DNA of 36,610 nucleotides from an uncultured Bacteroidales bacterium (GTDB lineage: Bacteria > Bacteroidota > Bacteroidia > Bacteroidales > UBA932): the NCBI GenBank assembly GCA_945487035.1, contig CALYTI010000019.1, positions 1-36,610 of the forward strand, written 5' to 3'. The position numbers and the translations under genes were made by a program. The notes below the pieces were generated by a model. The model saw nothing but the letters and a program-made list of their open reading frames with translations. It ran no database searches and had not been told where the DNA came from. Shown in pieces: positions 13,979 through 22,135 of this stretch. Every line of letters starts with the position of its first letter. The first letter of the stretch is position 1.

Positions 13979-16900
13979 ATGAAAAGAATACTTTACACGG
14001 CCGCAGCAGCGCTTCTGGCACTTTCCTGCACAGGCAAGCCGCAGACAGCCGAGATAAGCTATATTCAGCTCCGCGACAAGATTGCCGGGGCGTGGCTCGG
14101 GCAGATGGTCGGAAACATCTACGGACTCGAGTATGAAAACAAATTCATTGAGGAGCCGGGTGAACCTCCTTTCGTGTTCAACAAGGCAGTCAGGAAGATG
14201 ACAGCAGTGGACGGAGCCTTCTCCGACGACGACACGGATGTGGAGTATCTCTACCTCCTTATGATGGAGAAGTACAGAGTCCATCCTACCTATGCCCAGA
14301 TCCGGGAGGGCTGGATGTACCATATCCGCGACCGCGTGTGGCTCGCCAACCGTGCCACCCTCGGCAATATGCACTACGGACTCACGCCTCCGTTCACCGG
14401 AGACAAGCGCTACAACCCGCACTGGTTCCAGATTGACCCCCAGCTCATCAATGAGATTTGGGCCTATACCGCACCGGGTATGCCGGCCTACGCTGCGGGC
14501 ATCTCCGAATGGGCAGCCCGCATAACCTCCGACGACTGGGCAACATCGCCTACCGTGGTCTATGGAGCAATGTACTCCGAAGCCTTCTTCGAAAGCGACA
14601 TCGAGACTCTCGTAAAGCATTCCAAGGAATATCTCCCGAAGGGCGACCGCTTCCGCCACACCATTGACCAGTGCCTTGAACTCTACCATACTTATCCCGA
14701 GGACTGGAAGAAAGCCCGAGAGGTTATCAAGCAGGAATACTGGACCGATGAGCCGGAGCAGACCAAGACCATCTGGAACGCTGACCTTAACGGAGCGATG
14801 GGCATTCTCGCCCTGCTCTACGGTCAGGGAGATATAGAGAAGACCCTGCTTATAGGCTGCGCCCTCGGTTTCGATGCGGACAACCAGACAGCAACCATCT
14901 GCGGCCTTCTGGGAGTTATCAACGGAGGCTCAAGTGTCCCGTCCACATGGTCGATGCCTGAGCAGTTCCCTCATTGGACCAAGCCTTTCAATGACCGTTA
15001 CATCAATGTGACCCGCTACGATATGCCTGACGCTTCCATTGAGGACCTTATCAACAGGACCACCGAACTGGCAGCCAAGGTCATAGTCGAGAACGGCGGA
15101 CAGGAGTTCCTGCGCGACGGCCAGCGCTGGTTCAGAGTCAACACCTCCGCAAAGTTTGCCGCCCCGCTCGAGTTCTGCGTAGGACCTAATCCGCGCATCG
15201 TGGCAGGGGAGAAGGTGGATTATGATTTTGCCTGCGTGACCAACCGCGACTACAGCTGGAAAATGACCGGAGGACAGCTCCCGAAGGGCCTCAAATTCAA
15301 GGGCGGACGTCTCACTGGAATCGCCACAGAGCCGGGAGACTACGACATCACCCTCAGCCTGAGCGACGGCCGTAAGACCATTTCCAAGGACTTCCACCTT
15401 GTAGTAAGGGGAGAAAATATTGCACCGAAGGCATCATCCATAGTGTCCCTAGCAAAGGAAACCAATTTCGAGGTGCTCGACAGCTGCTGGACAACCGTGT
15501 CCCACGCTTTCTATGCCAAGGATGTGTCGGTCATCAATGACGGAATTCTCGATGGCCCAGGCTCAGCCTTCTACTCACTAACTGAGAAGTCCCTCGGACC
15601 TAAGCAGGACTACTTCGGATACACCTGGGATGAGCCTCAGACCATAGATATGGTAGCCTTCCATTACGGATGCCTCGAGGAGTTCGGAGGATGGTACTCC
15701 AATATGAGGATTCAGGTGCTCGACTGCTGCGGACAGTGGAAAGATGTCCACAGTACCGTCAGTCCTGCCCTTCCTGAAAGCGATGCCGTATTTATCCAGC
15801 CGCACAACGGGGAATTCCTCTTCCGCTTCGCCCCTGTCAAGACCAAGGGTGTACGCATCATAGGCGATGACGCGCTTCTCGTGCATTGGCACAAATACAC
15901 CAAAAATGTTTCTTCCTTCATCTCCATTTCCGAACTGGAAGTTTACAAGGCAACTCCTGTGGAATGCGTTACCATGTCCAGGGAAGTCCTTATGGACAAG
16001 ATTCAGGGCGGATGGGCAGGACAGACCATTGGCGTGGTTTTCGGTGCTCCTACCGAGTTCAAGCATCAGGGTACCCTTATCCCCGATTCCCAGCCCATCG
16101 GTTGGGGAGAGGATTATGTGGAGTATTGGTGGAAGGTCAAACCCGGCCTTTTTGATGATGTTTACAACGACCTCACTTTCGCCCAGGCTTTCGAGACACT
16201 AGGTCTTGATGCCACCGCAGAGCAGCTTGCAATCACTTTTGCCACAGCGGATTATCATCTTGCGCACGCAAACCAGGCCGGCCGCTACAATATCCGTCAG
16301 GGCATTATGCCTCCCGCCTCGGGCAATTGGCTCAACAACCCTCACGCAGATGACCTGGATTTCCAGATTGAAGCGGACTTCGTAGGTCTTATGTCTCCGG
16401 GTATGGTGCCTCAGGCCCTTGAGATTGCAGACAAGGTTGGACATATTATGAACAGCGGAGACGGCTTCTACGGAGGAGCTTTCGTTTCCGGACTCTACTC
16501 CGCAGCCTTCATCTGTGACGACCCTGCAGAGATTGTGGATATTGCCCTTGCCGGTATTCCTAAGGAGAGCACCTTCTATCAGTGCATTGACGATGTGCGC
16601 AAATTCCACAGTCAGTATCCTGACGACTGGAAGCAGTGCTGGTTCGAGATTCTCAAGAAATGGGGCGCCGACACAGGCTGCCCGAAGGGAGTGTTCCTCA
16701 GTTTCAATATCGACGCGAAAATCAATTCCGCCTATGTGGCAATCGGCCTGCTCTACGGTGGAGGGGACTTCGGAAAGTCAATGGAAATAGCTACCCGTTG
16801 CGGACAGGATTCCGACTGCAACCCGGCTACTGTGGGCGGAGTGCTCGGCGTGATGTATGGCAAGAGCGGCATTCCGGAGTTCTGGAGCAAGCCTCTGGAG

Positions 16901-17503
16901 CCGGTGTGGGACTGCAATTTCGAGGGAACTGACGTTTCGCTTGCAAAGGGTTCGGATTATTCTTTCAATCAGGCCCTCCAGCTCATTGCCAGGGCTGCAG
17001 GCACCGTGGACGGGGACAAGGTCAGCATACCTCAGTACCCGATTCACGTACTTCCTCTTGAGCAGAACTTTGTCAACACCTATCCTGTCTTCCGCGACCA
17101 GAAGGATGCCTGGATGGAGAAGCAGTACGAGTTCGATTTCAGCGGAAACGGTTTCTGCATCTGGGGTAATCTGGTATGCCTTCGCGGCATCTCCAGGGAC
17201 TACGCCAACCGCGTTGCCAAAAAGCACGTCGGTTCGGAAGTCTTTGCCCTCGCCGAGCAGGATGACGATTATGTGGCTGAAATCGAAGTCTGGATTGACG
17301 GGCAACTCGACCAGGTTTCACTCCTTCCTATGAGAGGGACTTCCCGCAAGCTGGAACCTGCGTGGAAATACTGCCTTCCTGAGGGACGCCACCACGTGAA
17401 GATGGTTTGGCGCAACCCTAACCCTAAGGTTTACCTGCTCAGAATCAATGCAATACAGTATTACTCGGAACATCCGGTGACAAATCCATATTACACGAAT
17501 TAA
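13979..17503 (+). CDS. Lipoprotein with two ADP-ribosylglycohydrolase (ARH) domains, an Ig-like and an F5/8C-type domain
   Basis: 1174 residues. I start at ATG 13979, not at the TTG at 13973, because MKRILYTAAAALLALSC is a clean lipoprotein signal and TTG overlaps the SusD stop. ARH domain 1 (about 20-350) has the metal/substrate motif S82-D83-D84-D85-T86 and a second acidic motif D299-A-D301-N302. Residues about 405-477 are a putative-Ig (He_PIG) domain ('LPKGLKFKGGRLTGI'). About 478-658 resemble an F5/8C (CBM32-like) beta sandwich. ARH domain 2 (about 665-978) has D726-D727-V-Y-N-D731 and 'GQDSDCNP' (D944, D946). About 979-1174 is a beta-rich module shared with the next protein. ARH enzymes hydrolyse ADP-ribosyl or related ribosyl bonds using Mg2+. 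Here secretion and locus context suggest release of ribose from nutrients. The exact bond cleaved is unknown. Confidence 0.85.
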   Translation: MKRILYTAAAALLALSCTGKPQTAEISYIQLRDKIAGAWLGQMVGNIYGLEYENKFIEEPGEPPFVFNKAVRKMTAVDGAFSDDDTDVEYLYLLMMEKYRVHPTYAQIREGWMYHIRDRVWLANRATLGNMHYGLTPPFTGDKRYNPHWFQIDPQLINEIWAYTAPGMPAYAAGISEWAARITSDDWATSPTVVYGAMYSEAFFESDIETLVKHSKEYLPKGDRFRHTIDQCLELYHTYPEDWKKAREVIKQEYWTDEPEQTKTIWNADLNGAMGILALLYGQGDIEKTLLIGCALGFDADNQTATICGLLGVINGGSSVPSTWSMPEQFPHWTKPFNDRYINVTRYDMPDASIEDLINRTTELAAKVIVENGGQEFLRDGQRWFRVNTSAKFAAPLEFCVGPNPRIVAGEKVDYDFACVTNRDYSWKMTGGQLPKGLKFKGGRLTGIATEPGDYDITLSLSDGRKTISKDFHLVVRGENIAPKASSIVSLAKETNFEVLDSCWTTVSHAFYAKDVSVINDGILDGPGSAFYSLTEKSLGPKQDYFGYTWDEPQTIDMVAFHYGCLEEFGGWYSNMRIQVLDCCGQWKDVHSTVSPALPESDAVFIQPHNGEFLFRFAPVKTKGVRIIGDDALLVHWHKYTKNVSSFISISELEVYKATPVECVTMSREVLMDKIQGGWAGQTIGVVFGAPTEFKHQGTLIPDSQPIGWGEDYVEYWWKVKPGLFDDVYNDLTFAQAFETLGLDATAEQLAITFATADYHLAHANQAGRYNIRQGIMPPASGNWLNNPHADDLDFQIEADFVGLMSPGMVPQALEIADKVGHIMNSGDGFYGGAFVSGLYSAAFICDDPAEIVDIALAGIPKESTFYQCIDDVRKFHSQYPDDWKQCWFEILKKWGADTGCPKGVFLSFNIDAKINSAYVAIGLLYGGGDFGKSMEIATRCGQDSDCNPATVGGVLGVMYGKSGIPEFWSKPLEPVWDCNFEGTDVSLAKGSDYSFNQALQLIARAAGTVDGDKVSIPQYPIHVLPLEQNFVNTYPVFRDQKDAWMEKQYEFDFSGNGFCIWGNLVCLRGISRDYANRVAKKHVGSEVFALAEQDDDYVAEIEVWIDGQLDQVSLLPMRGTSRKLEPAWKYCLPEGRHHVKMVWRNPNPKVYLLRINAIQYYSEHPVTNPYYTN

Positions 17504-17504
17504 A

Positions 17505-18998
17505 ATGAAAAAATCCCTTTACATAGCATTTGCCCTTACCCTTGTGCTCGCATCCTGCTCCGAAGGCATCGAGTACGGCAAGACCGTGACCATTTCAGAA
17601 GATGTCCTGATGGACAAAATCCGCGGCGGATGGTTCGCCCAGACCATAGGATGCACCTACGGTGGTCCGACGGAATTCAAGTACAAAGGCGGCCTCATTC
17701 CGGACGCTCAGCCTATGATATGGTATGACAACTATATCTATGACACCTTCATCGCCGATCCGGGCCTGTTTGATGATGTCTATATGGACCTCACTTTCCT
17801 TGAAGTGATGTGCGATATGGGAATTGATGCGCCTGTGGAGGAATATGCAAACCGTTTCGCCAATGCCGACTACTATCTCTGGCACGCCAATCAGGCTGCG
17901 CGCTACAACATACTCAACGGTCGCCCTGCTCCGGAGTCCGGATATTGGAAGTACAATCCTCACGCCGATGATATTGACTTCCAGATTGAAGCCGACTTCA
18001 TCGGAATGCTCTGCCCGGGACAGCCGGTCAAGGCTGCGGCTCTTGCCGACAGGATAGGTCACATAATGAACTACGGCGACGGCTGGTATGGAGGCGTCTT
18101 TGTCAGCGCCCTTTATGCCTATGCCTATGTGTGTGACGATATTCCTACCATCGTGCGCGAGGCTGCCAAAATGATTCCTGAAGGCACGCGGTTCCGCAGA
18201 TGTGTGGACGATGTGCTGCGTCTGTGGAAAAAGTATCCGAATGACTGGAAGCAGTGCTGGTTCGAGCTGGAGAAACTCTATTCCCACGAGATAGGCTGCC
18301 CGGAAGGTGTCTGGAATTGCTTCAATATCGAAGCCGTCACCAATTCGGCCTATGTGCTTATCGGGCTGCTTTACGGTGAAGGGGATTTCGAAAAGACTAT
18401 GGAAATCTCCACCCGCTGCGGTCAGGATTCCGACTGCAACCCAGCCTCAGCTGCTGGCGTGCTTGGAGTGATTTACGGCTACGATGCAATACCTGAGAAA
18501 TACCGCAAGGGTGCGGAAATGATTGCGGACCTCCCGTTCCCGTTCACCAGCCTCAGCCTCAACGAGGTATGCCTCAAAAACCTTGAACTTATGGGCGTTC
18601 AGGACGGTCAGCTCAGTTTCACCGTCGAGGCTCCTCAGCCGGTCCGCTGGGAGCAGAGTTTCGAGGGTCTGAAGCCGGTGGCCAAGACCGTGCTCAAAAA
18701 GCGTTTCAGCGACAGTCTCACTCTTGAGTTCGACGGCAATTCCGTTGTAGTTGAGGGAAGCGTGGTCAAGACCGGTCACGATGAGTCGGACTACACCGCC
18801 CGTCTCCGCGCTTATCTTGACGGAGAACTTGTCGAGGAGTGGCTGATGCCTGTGGATTATGTGACCAGAAAGTACGAGCTTTTCTCGCGCTATTGCTTCG
18901 GCAGCGGCCACCACACCCTGCGTTTCGAATGGTTGAACCCACATCCGGACTATGTTATCAATGCTCAGACAATGCTTGTCTATGACAATGAAAACTAA
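17505..18998 (+). CDS. ADP-ribosylglycohydrolase-family lipoprotein
   Basis: 497 residues. Lipoprotein signal MKKSLYIAFALTLVLASC. One ARH domain (about 25-350) closely resembles domain 2 of the protein upstream: 'LMDKIRGGWFAQTIG' against 'LMDKIQGGWAGQTIG', D90-D91-V-Y-M-D95 against D726-D727-V-Y-N-D731, and 'GQDSDCNP' (D308, D310) in both. The C-terminal beta module ('AYLDGELVEEWLMP', 'SGHHTLRFEWLNPHPDY') is also shared. This gene and the second half of the upstream gene therefore arose by duplication. It starts 1 nt after the upstream stop and overlaps the downstream esterase start, so it is co-translated in one operon. Probable role: hydrolysis of an N- or O-ribosyl bond outside the cytoplasm; substrate unproven. 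Confidence 0.85.
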   Translation: MKKSLYIAFALTLVLASCSEGIEYGKTVTISEDVLMDKIRGGWFAQTIGCTYGGPTEFKYKGGLIPDAQPMIWYDNYIYDTFIADPGLFDDVYMDLTFLEVMCDMGIDAPVEEYANRFANADYYLWHANQAARYNILNGRPAPESGYWKYNPHADDIDFQIEADFIGMLCPGQPVKAAALADRIGHIMNYGDGWYGGVFVSALYAYAYVCDDIPTIVREAAKMIPEGTRFRRCVDDVLRLWKKYPNDWKQCWFELEKLYSHEIGCPEGVWNCFNIEAVTNSAYVLIGLLYGEGDFEKTMEISTRCGQDSDCNPASAAGVLGVIYGYDAIPEKYRKGAEMIADLPFPFTSLSLNEVCLKNLELMGVQDGQLSFTVEAPQPVRWEQSFEGLKPVAKTVLKKRFSDSLTLEFDGNSVVVEGSVVKTGHDESDYTARLRAYLDGELVEEWLMPVDYVTRKYELFSRYCFGSGHHTLRFEWLNPHPDYVINAQTMLVYDNEN

Positions 18999-20508
18999 AT
19001 TTGCATTACTTACAGTGCTTGCGCTTGTCAGCGCCTGCGCCTGCGGAAGGAAAACCCCTGACCTGCCACCTGTTGATGCGGATAAGTTCATCAGGTATGC
19101 AAGCGGACTCAGTATGGAAAGCAAACTGCTGGATAAAGTTGTCAATTTTGATATCCTTCTACCAGCTGATTACCTTTCTGACCCTCAGAAAAGGTATCCT
19201 GTGGTATATATGTGCCACGGCCTCGGAGATGACAATACATCCTGGAACGATAAGTGGCTCAGAATAGAGCAAAAAGTAATTGATCTTGAGTCACAGGGAC
19301 TTGAACCGATGATATACGTTTTCCCAAATGCCTCCAGAACATACTATTGCAACAAATACAATGGTAAATATCCTTACATGGATATGTTTGCAACGGAATT
19401 GGTACCTTTTATTGACAAAACGTACCGCACAATTGCAGACCGGCAGCACCGTGCGACGGTAGGTTACTCTATGGGAGGCTTTGGAGCATATATTCTTGCC
19501 GCCAAACATCCCGAACTGTTTTCCATTTCCGTTCCGTTGAGTATGTCCTTCCGTACTGATGAACAATATATGAGTGAGTCTCAGGACGGGTGGAATTATC
19601 AGTGGGGCAGCATATTCGGTGGAGAGAATGAAAGTGGAGAAGGAAGGTTGACGGAGTATTACAAACAACACTGCCCATTCTATGTATTTGACAAGGATAA
19701 TCGGAGCGGATTGGATTCTGTCCATTGGTTTCTCCATTGCGGCGATGATGAAGAACAACTGCTTATAGCAAATGATGATCTCCACGTATTGATGATGGAT
19801 AATGGATACAGGCACGAATACAGGGTGGCTGACGGAGCCCACACGTCGGGGTATTGGAGAAAAGCGCTGGAAGAGGTTCTTCCTTATATTCAGTCTGTAA
19901 TGGCTGGAAATGATGAATGGAACTACAGTTGGGCCTCTCCAAGACCTGTTGATATTGAAGTCGATGATAATGGAGTGTTTTGCTCCGAAAAGTATCTGGA
20001 GAATGCCGAAGAAACGGGATTTGCCTTTTATGTTGCATACAAAAGCTTGGATTCCGAGCTGGTCCGTTCCCTCATTTCCATAATGCAACGTACTACATAC
20101 AAGAGTTTTGCAATTTTGCCGTGCAATCTTGATGAAGAGACTCTCGCCAGCTTTGTTGAAAGAATGGAAGCTCAGTATCATATCGGTGGTTCTTCTGAGA
20201 AGAGGGCTGTCCTGGCTATCGGAGATGCTGGAGTTGATGTGTTCAATGCAAGGGAGCTGTTCGGCAGATTCTATCTTGAGGATATTTCTCTTCCTGATGA
20301 TTTTGATGAGAGTATGCTTGAGCAGGGCAAGTTCTATTATATCGGACAGTCTGATGAGTCAGCACATTATTCGGAGATGAACAAAATGTACAAGTTATGC
20401 AAGAATACCGGCGCTCATTATGAGTACAGATGTCGCAATCATAATGCAGACCATGCTGTTTCTCTCCAGAGTGCGGTTGAGATAATGAAAGAATATTTAC
20501 CATTATAA
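18988..20508 (+). CDS. Lipoprotein esterase (esterase D/CE1-like) with a degenerate second hydrolase domain
   Basis: 506 residues from ATG 18988. An in-frame ATG 6 nt earlier is possible, but MKTKFALLTVLALVSAC is the better signal. Residues about 40-300 are an alpha/beta hydrolase of the putative-esterase family, with nucleophile elbow G-Y-S161-M-G-G, probable acid D253 in 'HCGDDEE', and H285 in 'DGAHTSGYW'. Residues about 304-506 look like a second, worn copy: the end 'GAHYEYRCRNHNADHAVSLQSAVEIMKEYL' mirrors the His-containing end of domain 1, but there is no GxSxG. It overlaps the upstream ARH gene by 11 nt. It could remove acyl groups that block ribosyl bonds, an inference from context. 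Codons are much more AT-rich than in the ARH genes. Feruloyl or acetyl esterase activity is equally possible. Confidence 0.8.
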   Translation: MKTKFALLTVLALVSACACGRKTPDLPPVDADKFIRYASGLSMESKLLDKVVNFDILLPADYLSDPQKRYPVVYMCHGLGDDNTSWNDKWLRIEQKVIDLESQGLEPMIYVFPNASRTYYCNKYNGKYPYMDMFATELVPFIDKTYRTIADRQHRATVGYSMGGFGAYILAAKHPELFSISVPLSMSFRTDEQYMSESQDGWNYQWGSIFGGENESGEGRLTEYYKQHCPFYVFDKDNRSGLDSVHWFLHCGDDEEQLLIANDDLHVLMMDNGYRHEYRVADGAHTSGYWRKALEEVLPYIQSVMAGNDEWNYSWASPRPVDIEVDDNGVFCSEKYLENAEETGFAFYVAYKSLDSELVRSLISIMQRTTYKSFAILPCNLDEETLASFVERMEAQYHIGGSSEKRAVLAIGDAGVDVFNARELFGRFYLEDISLPDDFDESMLEQGKFYYIGQSDESAHYSEMNKMYKLCKNTGAHYEYRCRNHNADHAVSLQSAVEIMKEYLPL

Positions 20509-20539
20509 CACATTTATTAACACTTAATTCTTTTGTTTT

Positions 20540-21268
20540 ATGAAAAAGTATTTTGCAATTGCTGCAGCCGTTTGCGCAGCTCTGGTGACTATGTCATGCC
20601 AGAAGAATGACGACGGAAAGGGAGATGAGGCAAAGGTCTCAAAGAGAGTTGCCACTTTCTCACTGGTCGGTGACGGCTGGGCTGATGTCTATCAGTTCAC
20701 CTATGATAACGACAAGGTTGTCAAGGTTTTCCGTGAGGAAGGAAAGGAGTGGAGCCTGACTTATTCTGATAAGAAAGTAAAGATTGTAGGCAAGGATGTG
20801 AATTATGATTGTGCTCTCAATGATATGGGCTTTGTCTCAACGCTTACAGATGAGTGGGGAGATACTTTTGCATTCACCTATGACAAGGAAGGCCGAATCA
20901 CCAAGATTGACAAGGGTGAAAAGAATATCACTACTGTAACCATCGAGGATGGATGCATCGTTACCTGGACGAGGATAAACGACGGTGAGACACAGACAAA
21001 GAATCATAAGTACATCTCCACCAAGAATGTAGGCGACATCCACAACATTTATCCTGAGGTGTATCCTATCGCAGGCCGCTGGATGATGGAGACCGGACTC
21101 TTCGGACATGGAACTGCTTATCTTTGCGGTGAGAACCAGTGGGCTCACTCTGAGGCAAAGGGAGTGCTGACTTATGATACTGATGCAGACGGATTTGTAA
21201 CAGCAGAGCATAAGGATTATCCTGATTGGCCGGAAGAGTTTGCTTACACTTGGGAGGTTGTGAAATAA
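20540..21268 (+). CDS. Surface lipoprotein, DUF4595-like
   Basis: 242 residues. Signal peptide MKKYFAIAAAVCAALVTMSC; after the Cys comes QKNDDGKGDE, very close to the acidic (QKDDE-like) lipoprotein export signal of Bacteroides, so surface exposure is likely. The body is made of beta-hairpin repeats with F-T-Y-D motifs ('YQFTYDNDKVVKV', 'FAFTYDKEGRITKID', 'LTYDTDADGFV'), typical of DUF4595/RHS-like proteins in Bacteroidetes. No catalytic motif is seen. It may be a glycan- or nucleoside-binding accessory protein of the locus. It starts 31 nt after the esterase and ends before a strong terminator, so it is the last gene of the main operon. Confidence 0.65.
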   Translation: MKKYFAIAAAVCAALVTMSCQKNDDGKGDEAKVSKRVATFSLVGDGWADVYQFTYDNDKVVKVFREEGKEWSLTYSDKKVKIVGKDVNYDCALNDMGFVSTLTDEWGDTFAFTYDKEGRITKIDKGEKNITTVTIEDGCIVTWTRINDGETQTKNHKYISTKNVGDIHNIYPEVYPIAGRWMMETGLFGHGTAYLCGENQWAHSEAKGVLTYDTDADGFVTAEHKDYPDWPEEFAYTWEVVK

Positions 21269-21291
21269 ACTTTCTTTATTATCTACGAAAG

Positions 21292-21314
21292 AGGTCGGCG
21301 TTGCCGACCTTTTT
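21292..21314 (+). terminator. Rho-independent terminator ending the ribosyl-scavenging operon
   Basis: AGGTCGGC (21292-21299), loop gtt, GCCGACCT (21303-21310), then T-run: a perfect 8-bp GC-rich stem, 23 nt after the stop codon at 21268. Confidence 0.9.
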
Positions 21315-21317
21315 CAT

Positions 21318-21325
21318 TATTTTTG
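21318..21325 (+). promoter_or_regulatory. -7 box for the second DUF4595-like gene
   Basis: TATTTTTG matches TAnnTTTG and begins 3 nt after the terminator T-run. It would start transcription about 15-20 nt before the next ATG, giving this gene its own promoter. A -33 element is not evident because the terminator stem occupies that position. Confidence 0.4.
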
Positions 21326-21351
21326 TATTTAAAGAAATTACAATAATGTAT

Positions 21352-22116
21352 ATGAAAAAATTGTCAAATACCCTCCTGAAAGCAATAGCCGTAGGGCTTG
21401 TCGCCCTGGTTTGGACCTCGTGTGTATCAGATATGGATTCGGATGGCACATACCGTCTTCACTCTATGTCTGACAACTATGGCAATGAGTATGTTTTCAG
21501 CTACGATGCGCAGGGCCGCGTTGCATCCGTAGTAAGTCCGGATGACAACCGCGTGTTCAATTATGAAGGCAATAAGCTCACCATTATGAACGGAGACGCT
21601 GTCGAGTATGAGATGACTCTCAACGCAGACGGCTTTGCTACCGAGGTCAAGAATGCCGAGCACACCTGGACTATCACCTACGACAAGAACGGCTATATGG
21701 TTGAAGGCAAGAAGGATGGCGTGAAGTGCACCGGCCAGTCAATTGAGTACGGCAATATTCTTTACTGGGAGCGTTACGATGCAGCCAACGATTTCTGGCG
21801 CAGAAAGGAAGCCACCTATCTGGACAAGATTAACTTCGGCAATATTCAGACCCATTATGCCGAAGATCTCGGATTCTCACGCTGGGCCTGGGAGGCACAT
21901 CTTTTCGGCAACACTTCAGTAAATGTTCTGGAAAGCAGCGTGTGGATAAACTACGGAGAACAGAAATCCTCTTCTGCTGCTGTTTACAAATATCAATATA
22001 ACGCCAGCGGTTTCATCACCAGCGAACTCAAGTACTACGGTGAGTGGAACGGCACCGACCTCACCGGTATGCATCAGGATGCCGAAACCACCTTCACTTG
22101 GGAGAGAATCAAATAA
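21352..22116 (+). CDS. DUF4595-like lipoprotein, paralogue of the preceding lipoprotein
   Basis: 254 residues from ATG 21352 (MKKLSNTLLKAIAVG...WTSC); an ATG at 21346 adds two residues. Longer upstream starts would run back through the terminator and are rejected. The lipidated Cys is followed by VSDMDSDG, an acidic surface-export-like stretch. Beta-hairpin repeats ('NEYVFSYDAQGRVASV', 'HTWTITYDKNGYMVEG', 'YKYQYNASGFITSELKYYGEW') and the common C-terminal 'TFTWERIK'/'AYTWEVVK' show it is a relative of the protein at 20540-21268. Function unknown. The next gene is convergent, 19 nt away, with no visible terminator. Confidence 0.65.
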   Translation: MKKLSNTLLKAIAVGLVALVWTSCVSDMDSDGTYRLHSMSDNYGNEYVFSYDAQGRVASVVSPDDNRVFNYEGNKLTIMNGDAVEYEMTLNADGFATEVKNAEHTWTITYDKNGYMVEGKKDGVKCTGQSIEYGNILYWERYDAANDFWRRKEATYLDKINFGNIQTHYAEDLGFSRWAWEAHLFGNTSVNVLESSVWINYGEQKSSSAAVYKYQYNASGFITSELKYYGEWNGTDLTGMHQDAETTFTWERIK

Positions 22117-22135
22117 ATATTTTTACACTCCCAAA

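Noticed and set aside
21226..21351. Longer start for the second DUF4595-like gene
   Set aside because: The extension would read through the terminator at 21292-21314 and the end of the preceding gene; the lipoprotein signal begins at 21346/21352.
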